Notes: generated by a model not told the origin, from the letters alone. A stretch of 64,000 nt of DNA from Clostridium septicum (GCF_003606265.1 NZ_CP023671.1:682001-746000); one strand, 5' to 3'; numbered from the stretch's first letter, positions 25,738 through 35,066 are shown. A program made the numbers and translations.

Positions 25738-27207
25738 TTATAAACTTTTATATATATCTGTTATCTCTTTTAAAAAACCATCTTCTGAATGTTTTTTGCA
25801 CATATGACTCTTTATATTATTTTCTTCTAGAGTCTTAAATGTTTGTGGTCCAATAGCTATATTTTTTTTCTCTTTTATCTTTTCTATTCCAAACATATTA
25901 ATCATGTTTTTAACTGTACTTGGACTAGTATACAATACTATATCTACTTCTTCAAAAGCTTTATTATTTTTAACATCACCACATTTAGTATTATAAGTAT
26001 TTACTCTATCTACTTCTAAACCTAGTTTTTCTATTTCATCCTTTAAATATTCTCTACTTGATGATGAACAAGGAATAAGAACCTTCTCCCCTTTATTAAG
26101 ATATGGCTTTAAGGCTCTAAATAAACCTTCACCAACAAATTCCTTTGCCATAACAAAAGCCATTATCCCTCTATTCTCTAAAGCTTTTTTAGTTGCTTTT
26201 CCTACTACAGAAAATTTTGCATCTATATTTCTTATATCATACTTCTTTTCTATTAAATAATCAAAAAACATATTTACTCCATTTACTGATGTTAAAAGAA
26301 TATGATTATATTTATCTAATTTATCTAAGTATCCTTCTAAATTCTCTTTAGTTCCTTCAATTTTTATGGAGTTTATTTCTGTAACTTCTGCACCAAGATC
26401 TCTTAATTTACATTTAAGATTTGATGATTGCTCTCTTGATCTTGTTACGCATATATTAGAACCAAATAAGGGCTTTTCTTCATACCAAGATAACTTATCA
26501 TTTAAAGTTACAACTTCTCCAACTACTATAATACATGGTGATCTAAATCCTGCTTCTTTAGCTATTTCTTCTATATTATCTAAGGTTCCTATAACCTTTC
26601 TTTGTTTAGATGATGTTCCTCTCATTACTACAGCTGCAGGAGTTTTTCTATCTTTTCCATTTGATATTAAATTTCCTACTATTTTATCTAAATTGCTAAG
26701 TCCCATCATAAATACTAATGTTCCTTTTTCCTTTGCTAAGGCTTCCCAATTAATATTTAAGACACCAGCTGTCATTCCTGTAACTATATGAAAACTTTGC
26801 GCTATCCCCCTTTGAGTAATGGGAATTCCTGCATAATTTAGTACAGATATTGGCGAAGTTACTCCTGGTACCACTTCAAAATCTATATTTTCTTCAGCTA
26901 ATGCTATAACCTCTTCTCCTCCACGTCCAAAGACATACGGATCTCCACCTTTAATTCGTCCTACAATATGACCTTTTTTAGCTAATTCTATTAACATATC
27001 ATTAATTTCTTCTTGGGTTTTATAATGACATCCAGGTTCTTTTCCACAATAGTAAATTTCGCAATCCTCTGAAAGATAATTTAATATATTGTTTGATACC
27101 AATCTATCATATAATACTGCTGTACATCTTTTTAATACATCAACTGCTTTTAATGTTAAAAGTTCCTCATTGCCTGGTCCTGTTCCAATTATATATACCT
27201 TACTCAT
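25738..27207 (-). CDS. cobA/hemD: Fused uroporphyrinogen-III methyltransferase / uroporphyrinogen-III synthase
   Basis: 489 residues. Residues about 1-245 are CobA/SUMT: YIIGTGPGNEELLTLKA, VGRIKGGDPYVFGRGGEE, and MMGLSNLDKIVGNLI. Residues about 250-489 are HemD, beginning ICVTRSREQSSNLKCKL. HemD closes hydroxymethylbilane to uroporphyrinogen III and CobA methylates it twice to precorrin-2. The fusion is common in Clostridia and commits flux to siroheme or B12 rather than heme. TAGGAGG precedes the ATG and it lies 10 bp after hemC. Confidence 0.93.
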   Translation of the reverse strand: MSKVYIIGTGPGNEELLTLKAVDVLKRCTAVLYDRLVSNNILNYLSEDCEIYYCGKEPGCHYKTQEEINDMLIELAKKGHIVGRIKGGDPYVFGRGGEEVIALAEENIDFEVVPGVTSPISVLNYAGIPITQRGIAQSFHIVTGMTAGVLNINWEALAKEKGTLVFMMGLSNLDKIVGNLISNGKDRKTPAAVVMRGTSSKQRKVIGTLDNIEEIAKEAGFRSPCIIVVGEVVTLNDKLSWYEEKPLFGSNICVTRSREQSSNLKCKLRDLGAEVTEINSIKIEGTKENLEGYLDKLDKYNHILLTSVNGVNMFFDYLIEKKYDIRNIDAKFSVVGKATKKALENRGIMAFVMAKEFVGEGLFRALKPYLNKGEKVLIPCSSSSREYLKDEIEKLGLEVDRVNTYNTKCGDVKNNKAFEEVDIVLYTSPSTVKNMINMFGIEKIKEKKNIAIGPQTFKTLEENNIKSHMCKKHSEDGFLKEITDIYKSL

Positions 27208-27217
27208 TGATATCCTC

Positions 27218-28090
27218 CTAAACTGATAAAATCTTTTCAGCTAATTTTATTCCAAGTAAAATATTTTCTTCTTTGTTTCCTAAAATATCTTTTTTAACTA
27301 TTTTATCTCCTACACTAAAAGTTCCTATCATATATAAATCATTGCCTTTAACTTCTGTATAAGCTCCTATTAATGTATGACAACCTCCATTTAATGCTTT
27401 CATAAAGCTTCTTTCTGCATCTACTGTTATTCTAACATCTTTACTATCTAATGCCTTAAAATACTTATTATATACTCCATTTTTTAAGCATTCTATACCT
27501 AACGCTCCTTGACCTATAGCAGGCAAAAATACTTTAGGGTCAAAATAATCTGTTATAATATTTTCCATACCTAATCTTTTTAGTCCCGCACCTGCTAATA
27601 TTATTCCATCCAATCTCTCTTGTTCCATTTTTAAAAGTCTAGTTTGAACATTTCCTCTAATAGAAACTATATCCAAATCTGGTCTAATTTCTTTAAGTTG
27701 TGCTGCTCTTCTAATACTACTTGTTCCAACTCTTGCCCCAATTTTCAACTCATTAATTTTAATTCCATTAGGTGATATAAAAGCATCTCTTATATCTTCT
27801 CTTTCTGGCATTGCAATTAATTCAAAGTCCTCCGGAAGTTCAAAAGGTACATCTTTCATGCTATGTACAGCTGCATGGGCTTCATTATTTAGAATTGCAA
27901 GCTCTATTTCTTTTACAAATAGACCTTTTCCACCTATTTTATTTAAAGATACATCTAATCTTCTATCCCCTTCTGTTACAACTAATAATTTTTTAGAGTC
28001 TACTCCTTGTTTTTCCTTTATTAAATCTATTACTTTATCTGCCTGCACTTGAGCTAATTTACTCTTTCTAGTTGCAATAATTAATTCCAT
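27218..28090 (-). CDS. hemC: Hydroxymethylbilane synthase (porphobilinogen deaminase)
   Basis: 290 residues. [37 protein letters not shown] and [19 protein letters not shown] are the porphyrin-binding and catalytic motifs. The dipyrromethane cofactor cysteine is in [12 protein letters not shown]. It polymerises four porphobilinogens to hydroxymethylbilane. AGGTGG precedes the ATG. It sits 14 bp after the precorrin-2 dehydrogenase-like gene in the operon. Confidence 0.93.
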   Translation of the reverse strand: MELIIATRKSKLAQVQADKVIDLIKEKQGVDSKKLLVVTEGDRRLDVSLNKIGGKGLFVKEIELAILNNEAHAAVHSMKDVPFELPEDFELIAMPEREDIRDAFISPNGIKINELKIGARVGTSSIRRAAQLKEIRPDLDIVSIRGNVQTRLLKMEQERLDGIILAGAGLKRLGMENIITDYFDPKVFLPAIGQGALGIECLKNGVYNKYFKALDSKDVRITVDAERSFMKALNGGCHTLIGAYTEVKGNDLYMIGTFSVGDKIVKKDILGNKEENILLGIKLAEKILSV

Positions 28091-28104
28091 AAATCCACCT
28101 CATC

Positions 28105-28773
28105 TTATTTATACAACTTATTTATTATGTCCTCATTAAAAAACATAGTTAGTACCTCTTTATGTTTTTTAATATTATATATAAACTTAAAATCTTCCGT
28201 ACATACAAAATCTATTATTTCTTTTTTATATTCTTCAATATATTTTGCATTATTTCTAACTTTAGAAGAATACTCTATAAATTCATCATATTCCTCTAAA
28301 ATACTTAAAGCTTTATTAGCCACTAATAAAGCTCCTTTAGGATTACCTAATTTTGTGCTTACTGCAAAATTTAAATTTTTACTCTCTCTTTGCACGGGAA
28401 TTATTGCTTTCCCATTTTTAAAATCTGTTGCATTAACATATATTTTAGAACTTTCATCACAGTGTACTATTATTTTTTCTACTAATTCATAATCATCTAC
28501 TGCTATTACTACAATATGTTTATCTTCTATAAACTCTTTAGAGTAACTCCCTTGATTTAATTTTAAACAATCACTTCTATTACTCAATAATTCTTCATTA
28601 AAATTCTTTGATATAATTTCAACAAAACATCCTTTTTTTAAAAAACTGCGTGCCTTAATTAAAGCTGCTTTTCCTCCACCTATAATTCCAATTCTTAGGC
28701 TATCTGATTTTAATGATAGGTATATATAGTCTTTTTCTATATTTGAAATATCCTTTTTAATATTCTTAGACAT
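28105..28773 (-). CDS. Precorrin-2 dehydrogenase-like protein (siroheme branch)
   Basis: 222 residues. A Rossmann nucleotide-binding motif RIGIIGGGKAALIKARSFLK (about 25-45) is followed by VEIISKNF and VNATDFKNGKAIIPVQRES. This is the NAD-dependent precorrin-2 dehydrogenase domain of CysG/Met8p, giving sirohydrochlorin. A helical C-terminus follows without the second CysG methyltransferase domain, which is supplied by CobA-HemD. The ATG overlaps the end of hemA by 37 nt, implying coupling. Whether it also chelates iron, as Met8p does, is unclear because cbiK closes the operon. Confidence 0.82.
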   Translation of the reverse strand: MSKNIKKDISNIEKDYIYLSLKSDSLRIGIIGGGKAALIKARSFLKKGCFVEIISKNFNEELLSNRSDCLKLNQGSYSKEFIEDKHIVVIAVDDYELVEKIIVHCDESSKIYVNATDFKNGKAIIPVQRESKNLNFAVSTKLGNPKGALLVANKALSILEEYDEFIEYSSKVRNNAKYIEEYKKEIIDFVCTEDFKFIYNIKKHKEVLTMFFNEDIINKLYK

Positions 28774-29936
28774 TCTTCTTCACAACCCTTTAACTTTTCT
28801 TCTTTTAGAACTTCTATAGCTCTATTTACATAGGCATCAGAAGTACTTTTTATTAAAACATTAGCAAGCTGGATATCTTGTGGATTTTTACACTTATGAG
28901 AAAATGTCTTACATCTTTCTTCAACTACCTTATTACCTGATATTTTTAACTCTTTAATATTTTGTGCTATTCCCCTTAATTTTTTCCATTCTAAAAATTC
29001 TTTTATGTACTGATAAGGTATATATTTAAAATACTGCATACGCTCATCTCTTAATTTTTTATTTTCATCATCTATAGAGCTAATATCATCTATGTCTAAA
29101 AGTTCTACTCTATTAAAATTTTTAACTTTTTCATCAACGTCTCTAGGAACAGCTAAGTCAAATATTATTAATCTATCTCCATATTCTTTTATATGCTTTT
29201 GTTCTATTATTAAATGAGGTGCCGATGTACATGAAATAACACAATCCATATCGTTTATTATTTCTCTTCCATGTTTATAATCCATTACCTCAACTCTGAT
29301 ATCATCTATATATTCTATTTTAGTTATATCCCTAACTACTAATTTTAATGAATCTATATTATGGGATAGAGCATACTTAACGACTAATGTCCCAACTTCT
29401 CCATATCCTATAACCATAAACTTTTTAGCACCTTTATTTATAGCATCATTTACCGCAATAGATGATGATGAAACTGGTATTTCATACAACCTACCTTCAG
29501 TTCTAAACCTTTTTCCACAAGTAATTGCATCTTGAAATAATCTCTGAAGCTCAAGCTTAACGGCTCCCATTTCTAATGATTTTTGATATGCAGACTTTAT
29601 TTGCCCTAATATTTGATCTTCTCCAAGTATTCTTGAATGAAAACCACATACTACTTCCATTAAGTGCTTAACAGTTTCTTTTTCATCTAAATAAAAACAA
29701 TACTTAGATAAATTTATATCCCATTTAAATATCTCAAAAACCTTTTTTAATCCTTCTTCCCCTGATAAAGAACCATTAAAATAAATTTCTGTTCTGTTAC
29801 ATGTACTTATTATCACTACTTCATCAAAGTAATTTAAAAGTTCTTTTGTGTAATTTTCTTGTTTTTTACTATGTAATGCTAATTTTTCTCTTATTTCTAT
29901 ATCTATATTTTTTTTTATTCCAACTAGTTGTATCAT
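28737..29936 (-). CDS. hemA: Glutamyl-tRNA reductase
   Basis: 399 residues. The catalytic cysteine is in VIISTCNRTEIYF, VCGFHSRILGEDQILGQIK is the family signature, VIGYGEVGTLVVKYAL binds NADPH, and a helical dimerisation domain closes the protein. It reduces glutamyl-tRNA to glutamate-1-semialdehyde, the first C5 step. The ATG at 29936 has AGGAG 7 nt upstream; six extra codons upstream are less likely. First gene of the seven-gene operon ending at cbiK. A TATAAT about 65 bp upstream may be its promoter. Confidence 0.92.
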   Translation of the reverse strand: MIQLVGIKKNIDIEIREKLALHSKKQENYTKELLNYFDEVVIISTCNRTEIYFNGSLSGEEGLKKVFEIFKWDINLSKYCFYLDEKETVKHLMEVVCGFHSRILGEDQILGQIKSAYQKSLEMGAVKLELQRLFQDAITCGKRFRTEGRLYEIPVSSSSIAVNDAINKGAKKFMVIGYGEVGTLVVKYALSHNIDSLKLVVRDITKIEYIDDIRVEVMDYKHGREIINDMDCVISCTSAPHLIIEQKHIKEYGDRLIIFDLAVPRDVDEKVKNFNRVELLDIDDISSIDDENKKLRDERMQYFKYIPYQYIKEFLEWKKLRGIAQNIKELKISGNKVVEERCKTFSHKCKNPQDIQLANVLIKSTSDAYVNRAIEVLKEEKLKGCEEECLRILKRIFQI

Positions 29937-30051
29937 AATTTCGCTCCTAAACACATCATATATAGAATCTCTTATTTAGATTATCTGTAATTACTTTTAT
30001 TATACCTCTTTTACTTTAATTTTCATAAGATTTTTTCATCAATTTGAACTA

Positions 30052-30080
30052 AGACCGCTATTTAAAGTAAATAGCGGTCT
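30052..30080 (-). terminator. Terminator-like hairpin between asrC and hemA
   Basis: A perfect 13-bp stem AGACCGCTATTTA (30052-30064) / TAAATAGCGGTCT (30068-30080) follows asrC by 124 bp and precedes the hemA promoter. It separates the two operons. Confidence 0.75.
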
Positions 30081-30203
30081 AAACTTAACTTTTATATCTA
30101 ACCTTATATGGACTAACCTAAATAAATATTAAATCAAAAAATTTATTTAATCCAATATAAAATTTTTATATTTACTATAACTAAAACATTATATATAAAT
30201 ATT

Positions 30204-31166
30204 TTAGTACTTTATACCATTCCAATATACATTTTCTTTAAGAATAGCTTTATCTGAAAGTTCAACTCCCTCTAAGGCCCATTTCTTAAATTCCATAAAT
30301 CCAGTTCTATCAACTATATATCCTACATGTTCTTTTCCACCTGGAGCAGCTCTATCTATATATTGTTCTACATATTTATAAGTATTTAATATAATCTTTA
30401 TAATACTTTCTTCATCTACCCATACTATAAAATCTTCTGCAAGTCTTGGATTCTTCTTACCTGTTCTACCCATTATAGCTAATCTATAATATTTTTCCTT
30501 ACTTCTTGTCCATGCACCAGTTGGACAGTTTATAACACACTCCCCACAACCTATACACTTACTATGATCTCTAACTGGTCTATAGTTTTCTGCATGTAAA
30601 GCTTCTGTTGATTTCTTTTTACAAGCTCTAACACAAGCTCCACATGATATACATTTATCTCTATCAAATTGTGGTTCTGTCATTCCTAAAATACCAAAGT
30701 CATGCATTCTTGCTTTTATACAATCATTTGGACATCCTGTTAATGCAATTTTAAAATGTAAATCATTTGGGAAAATTGCTTTTTCTATTTTCTTAGCAAA
30801 ATTAGTTGTATTATAGTTTGCATATGGACAAACATTATTTCCTATACATGCTGATACATTTCTAGTACCTGCAGAAGTATATCCCTTTCCTGGAATTTCT
30901 TGATTTATTTCTAACCCTTCAATTATAGGTTGTATAAGTTCATTTACCTTTTCCATATTATTCATATCTATTCCAGGTATTTCAAATCCTTGTCTTGTTG
31001 TAATATGGACTGAACCATTACCGTACTTTTCTGCAATTTCTTGAATAAGTCCTAGGTACTCTGCTTTTAAGAATCCACCTGGAACTCTTATTCTTGAAGA
31101 TGTTATTCCTCTTCTTTTTGTAACTCTAAAAGCATTTTTTTTAAGCTTTTTAGTATTTATATCCAT
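30204..31166 (-). CDS. asrC: Anaerobic sulfite reductase subunit C (siroheme, catalytic)
   Basis: 320 residues. The N-terminal half has a nitrite/sulfite reductase ferredoxin-like domain (YGNGSVHITTRQGFEIPGID). The siroheme-[4Fe-4S] ligands follow in CIGNNVCPYANY and ALTGCPNDCIKARMHDF. The C-terminal half adds two bacterial ferredoxin clusters, CISCGACVRACKK and CIGCGECVINCP. It reduces sulfite to sulfide with six electrons delivered through AsrA and AsrB. GGGAGG precedes the ATG and it lies 12 bp after asrB. Confidence 0.93.
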   Translation of the reverse strand: MDINTKKLKKNAFRVTKRRGITSSRIRVPGGFLKAEYLGLIQEIAEKYGNGSVHITTRQGFEIPGIDMNNMEKVNELIQPIIEGLEINQEIPGKGYTSAGTRNVSACIGNNVCPYANYNTTNFAKKIEKAIFPNDLHFKIALTGCPNDCIKARMHDFGILGMTEPQFDRDKCISCGACVRACKKKSTEALHAENYRPVRDHSKCIGCGECVINCPTGAWTRSKEKYYRLAIMGRTGKKNPRLAEDFIVWVDEESIIKIILNTYKYVEQYIDRAAPGGKEHVGYIVDRTGFMEFKKWALEGVELSDKAILKENVYWNGIKY

Positions 31167-31178
31167 AGTAAATCCTCC

Positions 31179-31973
31179 CTAGTCTATTAATTGTTTACCT
31201 TTTGAGTAATTAAACACTGGTCCATCTAAACAGATATATGTATCATCTATTCTACAGTGTCCACATTTACCTAAACCACAACACATTTTTCTTTCTTGTG
31301 ATATCCAAATATTATTTTCATCTATTCCAAGCTTTAAAAATTCTAAAACTGTAAATTTCATCATCATTGGAGGTCCAACTACTATAACTTGTACATTGTT
31401 CATATCTTTTATTTTAAGCTCTGAAACATACTTTGTAACAAGTCCAACATTTCCTTCATATCCTTCTTCTGCACTGTCTACAGTTAATATGAAGTTCATA
31501 TTTTTATTCCATTCTTCCATATCTTTCTTAAATAATATGTCCTTTGGTGACTTAAATCCTGATATTAATGTAAAACCATTTGCATCATTTGGATTTTTCG
31601 AAAAATAATCTACTATTCCTTTAACTGGTGAAAGACCTGTTCCCCCTGCTACTACTATAACTTCATTTCCCTTATAGTTTTCTATGTCAAATCCATTTCC
31701 GTAAGGTCCTCTTAAAAATAGCTTATCTCCAGCATAATTTTTAAATACTTCATTTGTAACTTTACCAACTTTTCTAATTGTTAAGTCAACATAATTTTCA
31801 CCTATTCCACTAACTGATATAGGAGCTTCTCCAAACTTAGGTAATGACACTTCAAAAAATTGTCCTGGCTTAACATCTCCTGTAAAAGACATTCTAAAAG
31901 TATATTCTATTTCTGTATGTTTAATAACTTCTAATATTTCTGATATAAATGGTGTATAAACATTCTTACTCAT
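31179..31973 (-). CDS. asrB: Anaerobic sulfite reductase subunit B (FAD/NAD(P)H electron transfer)
   Basis: 264 residues of the ferredoxin-NADP reductase/dihydroorotate-dehydrogenase PyrK type. RMSFTGDVKPGQFFEVSLP and LRGPYGNGF are FAD contacts, VIVVAGGTGLSPVKGIVDY binds NAD(P), and CCGLGKCGHCRIDDTYICLDGP-type cysteines at the C-terminus bind a 2Fe-2S cluster. It passes electrons from NAD(P)H to AsrC. Its ATG directly abuts the asrA stop, with GAGGTG inside asrA. Confidence 0.93.
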   Translation of the reverse strand: MSKNVYTPFISEILEVIKHTEIEYTFRMSFTGDVKPGQFFEVSLPKFGEAPISVSGIGENYVDLTIRKVGKVTNEVFKNYAGDKLFLRGPYGNGFDIENYKGNEVIVVAGGTGLSPVKGIVDYFSKNPNDANGFTLISGFKSPKDILFKKDMEEWNKNMNFILTVDSAEEGYEGNVGLVTKYVSELKIKDMNNVQVIVVGPPMMMKFTVLEFLKLGIDENNIWISQERKMCCGLGKCGHCRIDDTYICLDGPVFNYSKGKQLID

Positions 31974-32981
31974 TTACTTCACCTCTTCCATGGCATTTTC
32001 TAATTTATTTATACAATTCGAGAATGATATATATTCTGGACATATATCGTCGCATCTTCCACAGCCAACACACATATGGTATCCCCATCTCTTTTTGTAA
32101 TCATAAACCTTATGAAGCACCTTGTATCTCATTCTTTGACCTTTAGCTTTTCTAAAACTATGTCCTCCTGCCATATCAGTATATCCATCTACTTGACATG
32201 AAGCCCATACTCTTCTTCTTTCTCCAGCTTTTCCATTATCTTTATAAAATATATCTTGCATTGTAAAGCAAGTACATGTTGGACAAACGAAATTACATCT
32301 TCCACATGCTATACATCTTTGTGAATATTCATCCCACATTTTTGAATCCATAACTTTAAGTTCTAAGTTATTTGGAATATTAACCTTTACTTCATTTTCT
32401 GAAACGAATTCTGGTTTTACTTCTAACTTTTCAACATCTACATTAGTAAATGATGCTTCTAACTTTTCATCTTTTAAATCTATATATGCATCTTGTCCAT
32501 CTAACTTTAAATATGCATCATATTCATCAGTTTTATTTGTTCCCATATTAACACAAAAGCAATTTTCAAAACTTTTATTACATCCAATTAAAACAAACTT
32601 AGCCTTTTCTCTTAATTTTTCATAATAAGGATCTACAAATCCATTTCTTAAATAAATATCATCTATTCTTTTTAATGAATGTATATCACAGCTTCTTAAA
32701 AATATTAATAATGATTTTTCTTCTATACTTGCTTCTTTAACTTCATCTTCTGTAAAGAAAAATAGCGTTTGAGTAATTGGAAGAATTACTTCCTTATATG
32801 AAAACTGTGACTTCTTTTCAAATTCAATTTCTTCTACCTTAGAAATTTCACCATATCTTACTATATCAGTATCTGAAAAAGTTCCTTTTCCTTCAAGAAC
32901 TTTCGGCGCATATATTTTATATTCCTTTGAAAGTTCCCTTAAAGCAATATTTAAGTTTTCTAAGTTAAGCTTATATCCCAT
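31974..32981 (-). CDS. asrA: Anaerobic sulfite reductase subunit A (iron-sulfur electron transfer)
   Basis: 335 residues. An N-terminal domain with LLIFLRSCDIHSLKRIDDIY precedes a ferredoxin domain with two 4Fe-4S motifs, CIACGRCNFVCPTC and CVGCGRCDDICPEYISF. It feeds electrons into the AsrABC complex. The ATG at 32981 (MGYKLNLENL) follows AGAGGTG by 6 nt and is preferred over the GTG at 32990. First gene of the asr operon, 290 bp downstream of a Crp/Fnr gene and behind a promoter region with two palindromes. Confidence 0.92.
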   Translation of the reverse strand: MGYKLNLENLNIALRELSKEYKIYAPKVLEGKGTFSDTDIVRYGEISKVEEIEFEKKSQFSYKEVILPITQTLFFFTEDEVKEASIEEKSLLIFLRSCDIHSLKRIDDIYLRNGFVDPYYEKLREKAKFVLIGCNKSFENCFCVNMGTNKTDEYDAYLKLDGQDAYIDLKDEKLEASFTNVDVEKLEVKPEFVSENEVKVNIPNNLELKVMDSKMWDEYSQRCIACGRCNFVCPTCTCFTMQDIFYKDNGKAGERRRVWASCQVDGYTDMAGGHSFRKAKGQRMRYKVLHKVYDYKKRWGYHMCVGCGRCDDICPEYISFSNCINKLENAMEEVK

Positions 32982-33205
32982 TTTAAACACCTCTTAATTT
33001 GCTTTCTTTTTTAATATGATATTAATGCCATTCATCTAACCATACTAAATAAAATTACTACTTAAAAATATTAAATGTATTCCATATGCTTATTACTGTT
33101 TCTATTTTCTAATAATAAAATCGCTTTTATATGCAATTCTCATCATGTAAAAACAGTCAAATTTAACTTTAAATGGAAGTAAAATTAAATTTTAAAGCCT
33201 TTATA

Positions 33206-33276
33206 TTGTTATTTAAATAACAACCATAATAACTATTATACTTATGCATAAAAAAAAGACTGTGATAATTATCACA
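33206..33276 (-). promoter_or_regulatory. asr operon promoter with Crp/Fnr-type and Rex-like sites
   Basis: On the minus strand a perfect TATAAT lies at 33235-33240, with a poor -35 (ACAGTC). The perfect palindrome TGTGATAATTATCACA (33261-33276) centres about 40 bp before the expected start, the class II activator position. The 18-bp palindrome TTGTTATTTAAATAACAA (33206-33223) lies just after the start. It has the TTGTTA/TAACAA arms and length of a Rex box but differs at two inner bases. The first palindrome also covers the crp stop codon and, followed by TTTTTTTT, can act as that gene's terminator. Confidence 0.6.
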
Positions 33277-33961
33277 ATCCCTTGAAAAAATTCGAAAGTT
33301 TTTCTCTATCTCTTACTACAAGTTTTTTATTTTTATGTATTATTAATCCTTCTTTTTGAAGTATCTTTACTGCTCTAGATATAGTTTCCCTTGGCATTCC
33401 AAACATATCTGCCAAATAGGTTATACTTATGTTTAAATCAATTAAAACTCCATCTTCACTTTCTATACCATAATCTTTAGCTAGCTTCCAAATTTTAGCT
33501 GCTACTCTTTTCTCTACCTTAATTGGTGTAGAATTTTTCATTTGTCTATAAAGTCTTCTAACTTTTATTGCTAAAGATCTTATTACAACCTTTGATAATT
33601 CAAAATCACTTTCCATTATTTCTATAAATTTATTTCTATCAAAGGATAAAATCTCAGCATTTTCAAATATTTCACAATTAATAGATGCTGGTAAATTATC
33701 TATTACAACTGCATTTATTATTCTATCTTCTCCTAAAATAAATACTACTTTTTTTTGCGCAGATTCATTCATTTTATATAGCGCAACTTTTCCTGAGTAA
33801 ACAATATATATCTTTTTAACTTCATCTTTATCTCTAAAAATATGTGATCCCTTTAAATAACAAGTAATTTCTCCAAGTGAACATAACTTTTCTATAGTTC
33901 TATCAGATACATCCTTAAATGTTTCCATACTACGTAGCTGTTCTTCTTTTATAAATTTCAT
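33272..33961 (-). CDS. Crp/Fnr family transcriptional regulator
   Basis: 229 residues. The N-terminal cyclic-nucleotide-binding fold (about 15-130) includes LKGSHIFRDKDEVKKIYIVYSGKV. The C-terminal winged helix (about 150-225) has the recognition helix MPRETISRAVKILQKEGLI. No Fnr-type N-terminal cysteine cluster is seen; the few cysteines (CSLGEITC, and a later one) are not in that pattern. It lies directly upstream of asrABC, whose promoter has a consensus TGTGA-N6-TCACA site, so it probably activates that operon. The gene ends within the palindrome. Confidence 0.88.
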   Translation of the reverse strand: MKFIKEEQLRSMETFKDVSDRTIEKLCSLGEITCYLKGSHIFRDKDEVKKIYIVYSGKVALYKMNESAQKKVVFILGEDRIINAVVIDNLPASINCEIFENAEILSFDRNKFIEIMESDFELSKVVIRSLAIKVRRLYRQMKNSTPIKVEKRVAAKIWKLAKDYGIESEDGVLIDLNISITYLADMFGMPRETISRAVKILQKEGLIIHKNKKLVVRDREKLSNFFKGL

Positions 33962-34040
33962 AATATCACCCTAAATTTTATCTTCTTACTTTAACTATAT
34001 ATCAACCATTTAAATTTGTATATAAAATTTCTTAAAACAA

Positions 34041-34069
34041 AAGAGAATCTAGTTAAACTAAATCCTCTT
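34041..34069 (-). terminator. Terminator after the DUF2871 gene
   Basis: AAGAG-AT-TAGT (34041-34053) pairs with ACTA-AT-CTCTT (34057-34069) with two mismatches, followed by TTTTGTTTTAAG on the minus strand. Confidence 0.65.
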
Positions 34070-34085
34070 CTATTAAACCCTCTTA

Positions 34086-34487
34086 TTATTCAGACCTTAA
34101 AGCTTTATTTGCAATAACTATAAACCATATTAATGCTCCACCTAACATAACATGACTTAATCCCGCTATATGACTTAACCCTGCAAAGTCACTGCCATTA
34201 ACTTGCATTATTCCTCTAATTGTTAAAGATATAATCATATAAATAAATGATACATTATAAAATATTAACCACTTATTAAATGATTTTACTGAAGATATTT
34301 TAAAACTCTTTTCTAATAGCAATATTACTAAGAAGAATATAAATCCTAAAATTAAAATATGTGAATGTATTCCATCTAAAACTGTAACACCTTCAAAAGA
34401 ATTCATTTTAGTAAATTCTCTGTAAAACACACCAAAGGCTAGTCCTAAAATTAAATAAAATGTTGATAAATTTAAATACTTTTTCAT
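34086..34487 (-). CDS. DUF2871 membrane protein
   Basis: 133 residues with four membrane segments. LDGIHSHILILGFIFF and GLSHIAGLSHVMLGGAL place conserved histidines inside or next to helices, which would allow haem or metal binding. The family has no assigned function. The ATG at 34487 follows AGGAG by 8 nt; the longer TTG start at 34508 lacks a site. It lies upstream of the Crp/Fnr gene with a terminator between. Confidence 0.7.
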   Translation of the reverse strand: MKKYLNLSTFYLILGLAFGVFYREFTKMNSFEGVTVLDGIHSHILILGFIFFLVILLLEKSFKISSVKSFNKWLIFYNVSFIYMIISLTIRGIMQVNGSDFAGLSHIAGLSHVMLGGALIWFIVIANKALRSE

Positions 34488-34658
34488 ATCGCCATCTCCT
34501 ATTAACAAATAATTGTTATTAACTCTATATTACATATTAAATCCTATTTACAAAAAAATCAATAAAAAATTTAATATTTAATTTATTTTTAACTTACTAA
34601 AAAAATAAATTTCTATTATTATAATATGTATATACTTAATATATTTAGGAGGTTTACT

Positions 34659-35066
34659 ATGGCTAATTTATATAAACATACTATATCAATTTCTAATACT
34701 CAAGCTATGATTGATATTACAAATATTATTAAAGAGGATTTAAATAAAAGTAATGTAACTAATGGTATTATGGTTGTTTATTGTCCACATACTACTGCCG
34801 GTATAACTATTAATGAAAATGCTGATCCCGATGTTACTAGAGATATGATTTATGGTTTTGAAAAAGTATATCCAACTATGGATTCTAAATATCGTCATTT
34901 TGAAGGAAACTCTCATGCTCATTTAAAATCCTCTACTGTTGGTACATCCCAAAATCTAATTATAAATAATGGGAATTTAATTTTAGGTACTTGGCAAGAC
35001 ATATATTTTTGTGAATTCGATGGACCTAGAAATAGAACATTTTACGTAAAAATAATAGAAGGATAA
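34659..35066 (+). CDS. yjbQ: YjbQ family protein (UPF0047)
   Basis: 135 residues. VVYCPHTTAGITINENADPD is the family motif, followed by HFEGNSHAHLKSSTVG and WQDIYFCEFDGPR, which together supply a His/Glu metal site. YjbQ proteins show weak thiamine-phosphate synthase activity in E. coli, and the physiological role is unsettled. The start at 34659 follows AGGAGG by 6 nt. It is monocistronic with a terminator at 35072. Confidence 0.85.
   Translation: MANLYKHTISISNTQAMIDITNIIKEDLNKSNVTNGIMVVYCPHTTAGITINENADPDVTRDMIYGFEKVYPTMDSKYRHFEGNSHAHLKSSTVGTSQNLIINNGNLILGTWQDIYFCEFDGPRNRTFYVKIIEG

Noticed and set aside
26366..26791. 141-codon plus-strand frame opposite cobA-hemD
   Set aside because: Antisense to a clear, conserved fusion gene in an operon and without ribosome site or motif.
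34502..34523. TAACAA-ATAA-TTGTTA inverted repeat upstream of DUF2871 as a Rex box
   Set aside because: The arms are in the reverse order to the Rex consensus (TTGTTA...TAACAA), so it does not qualify.
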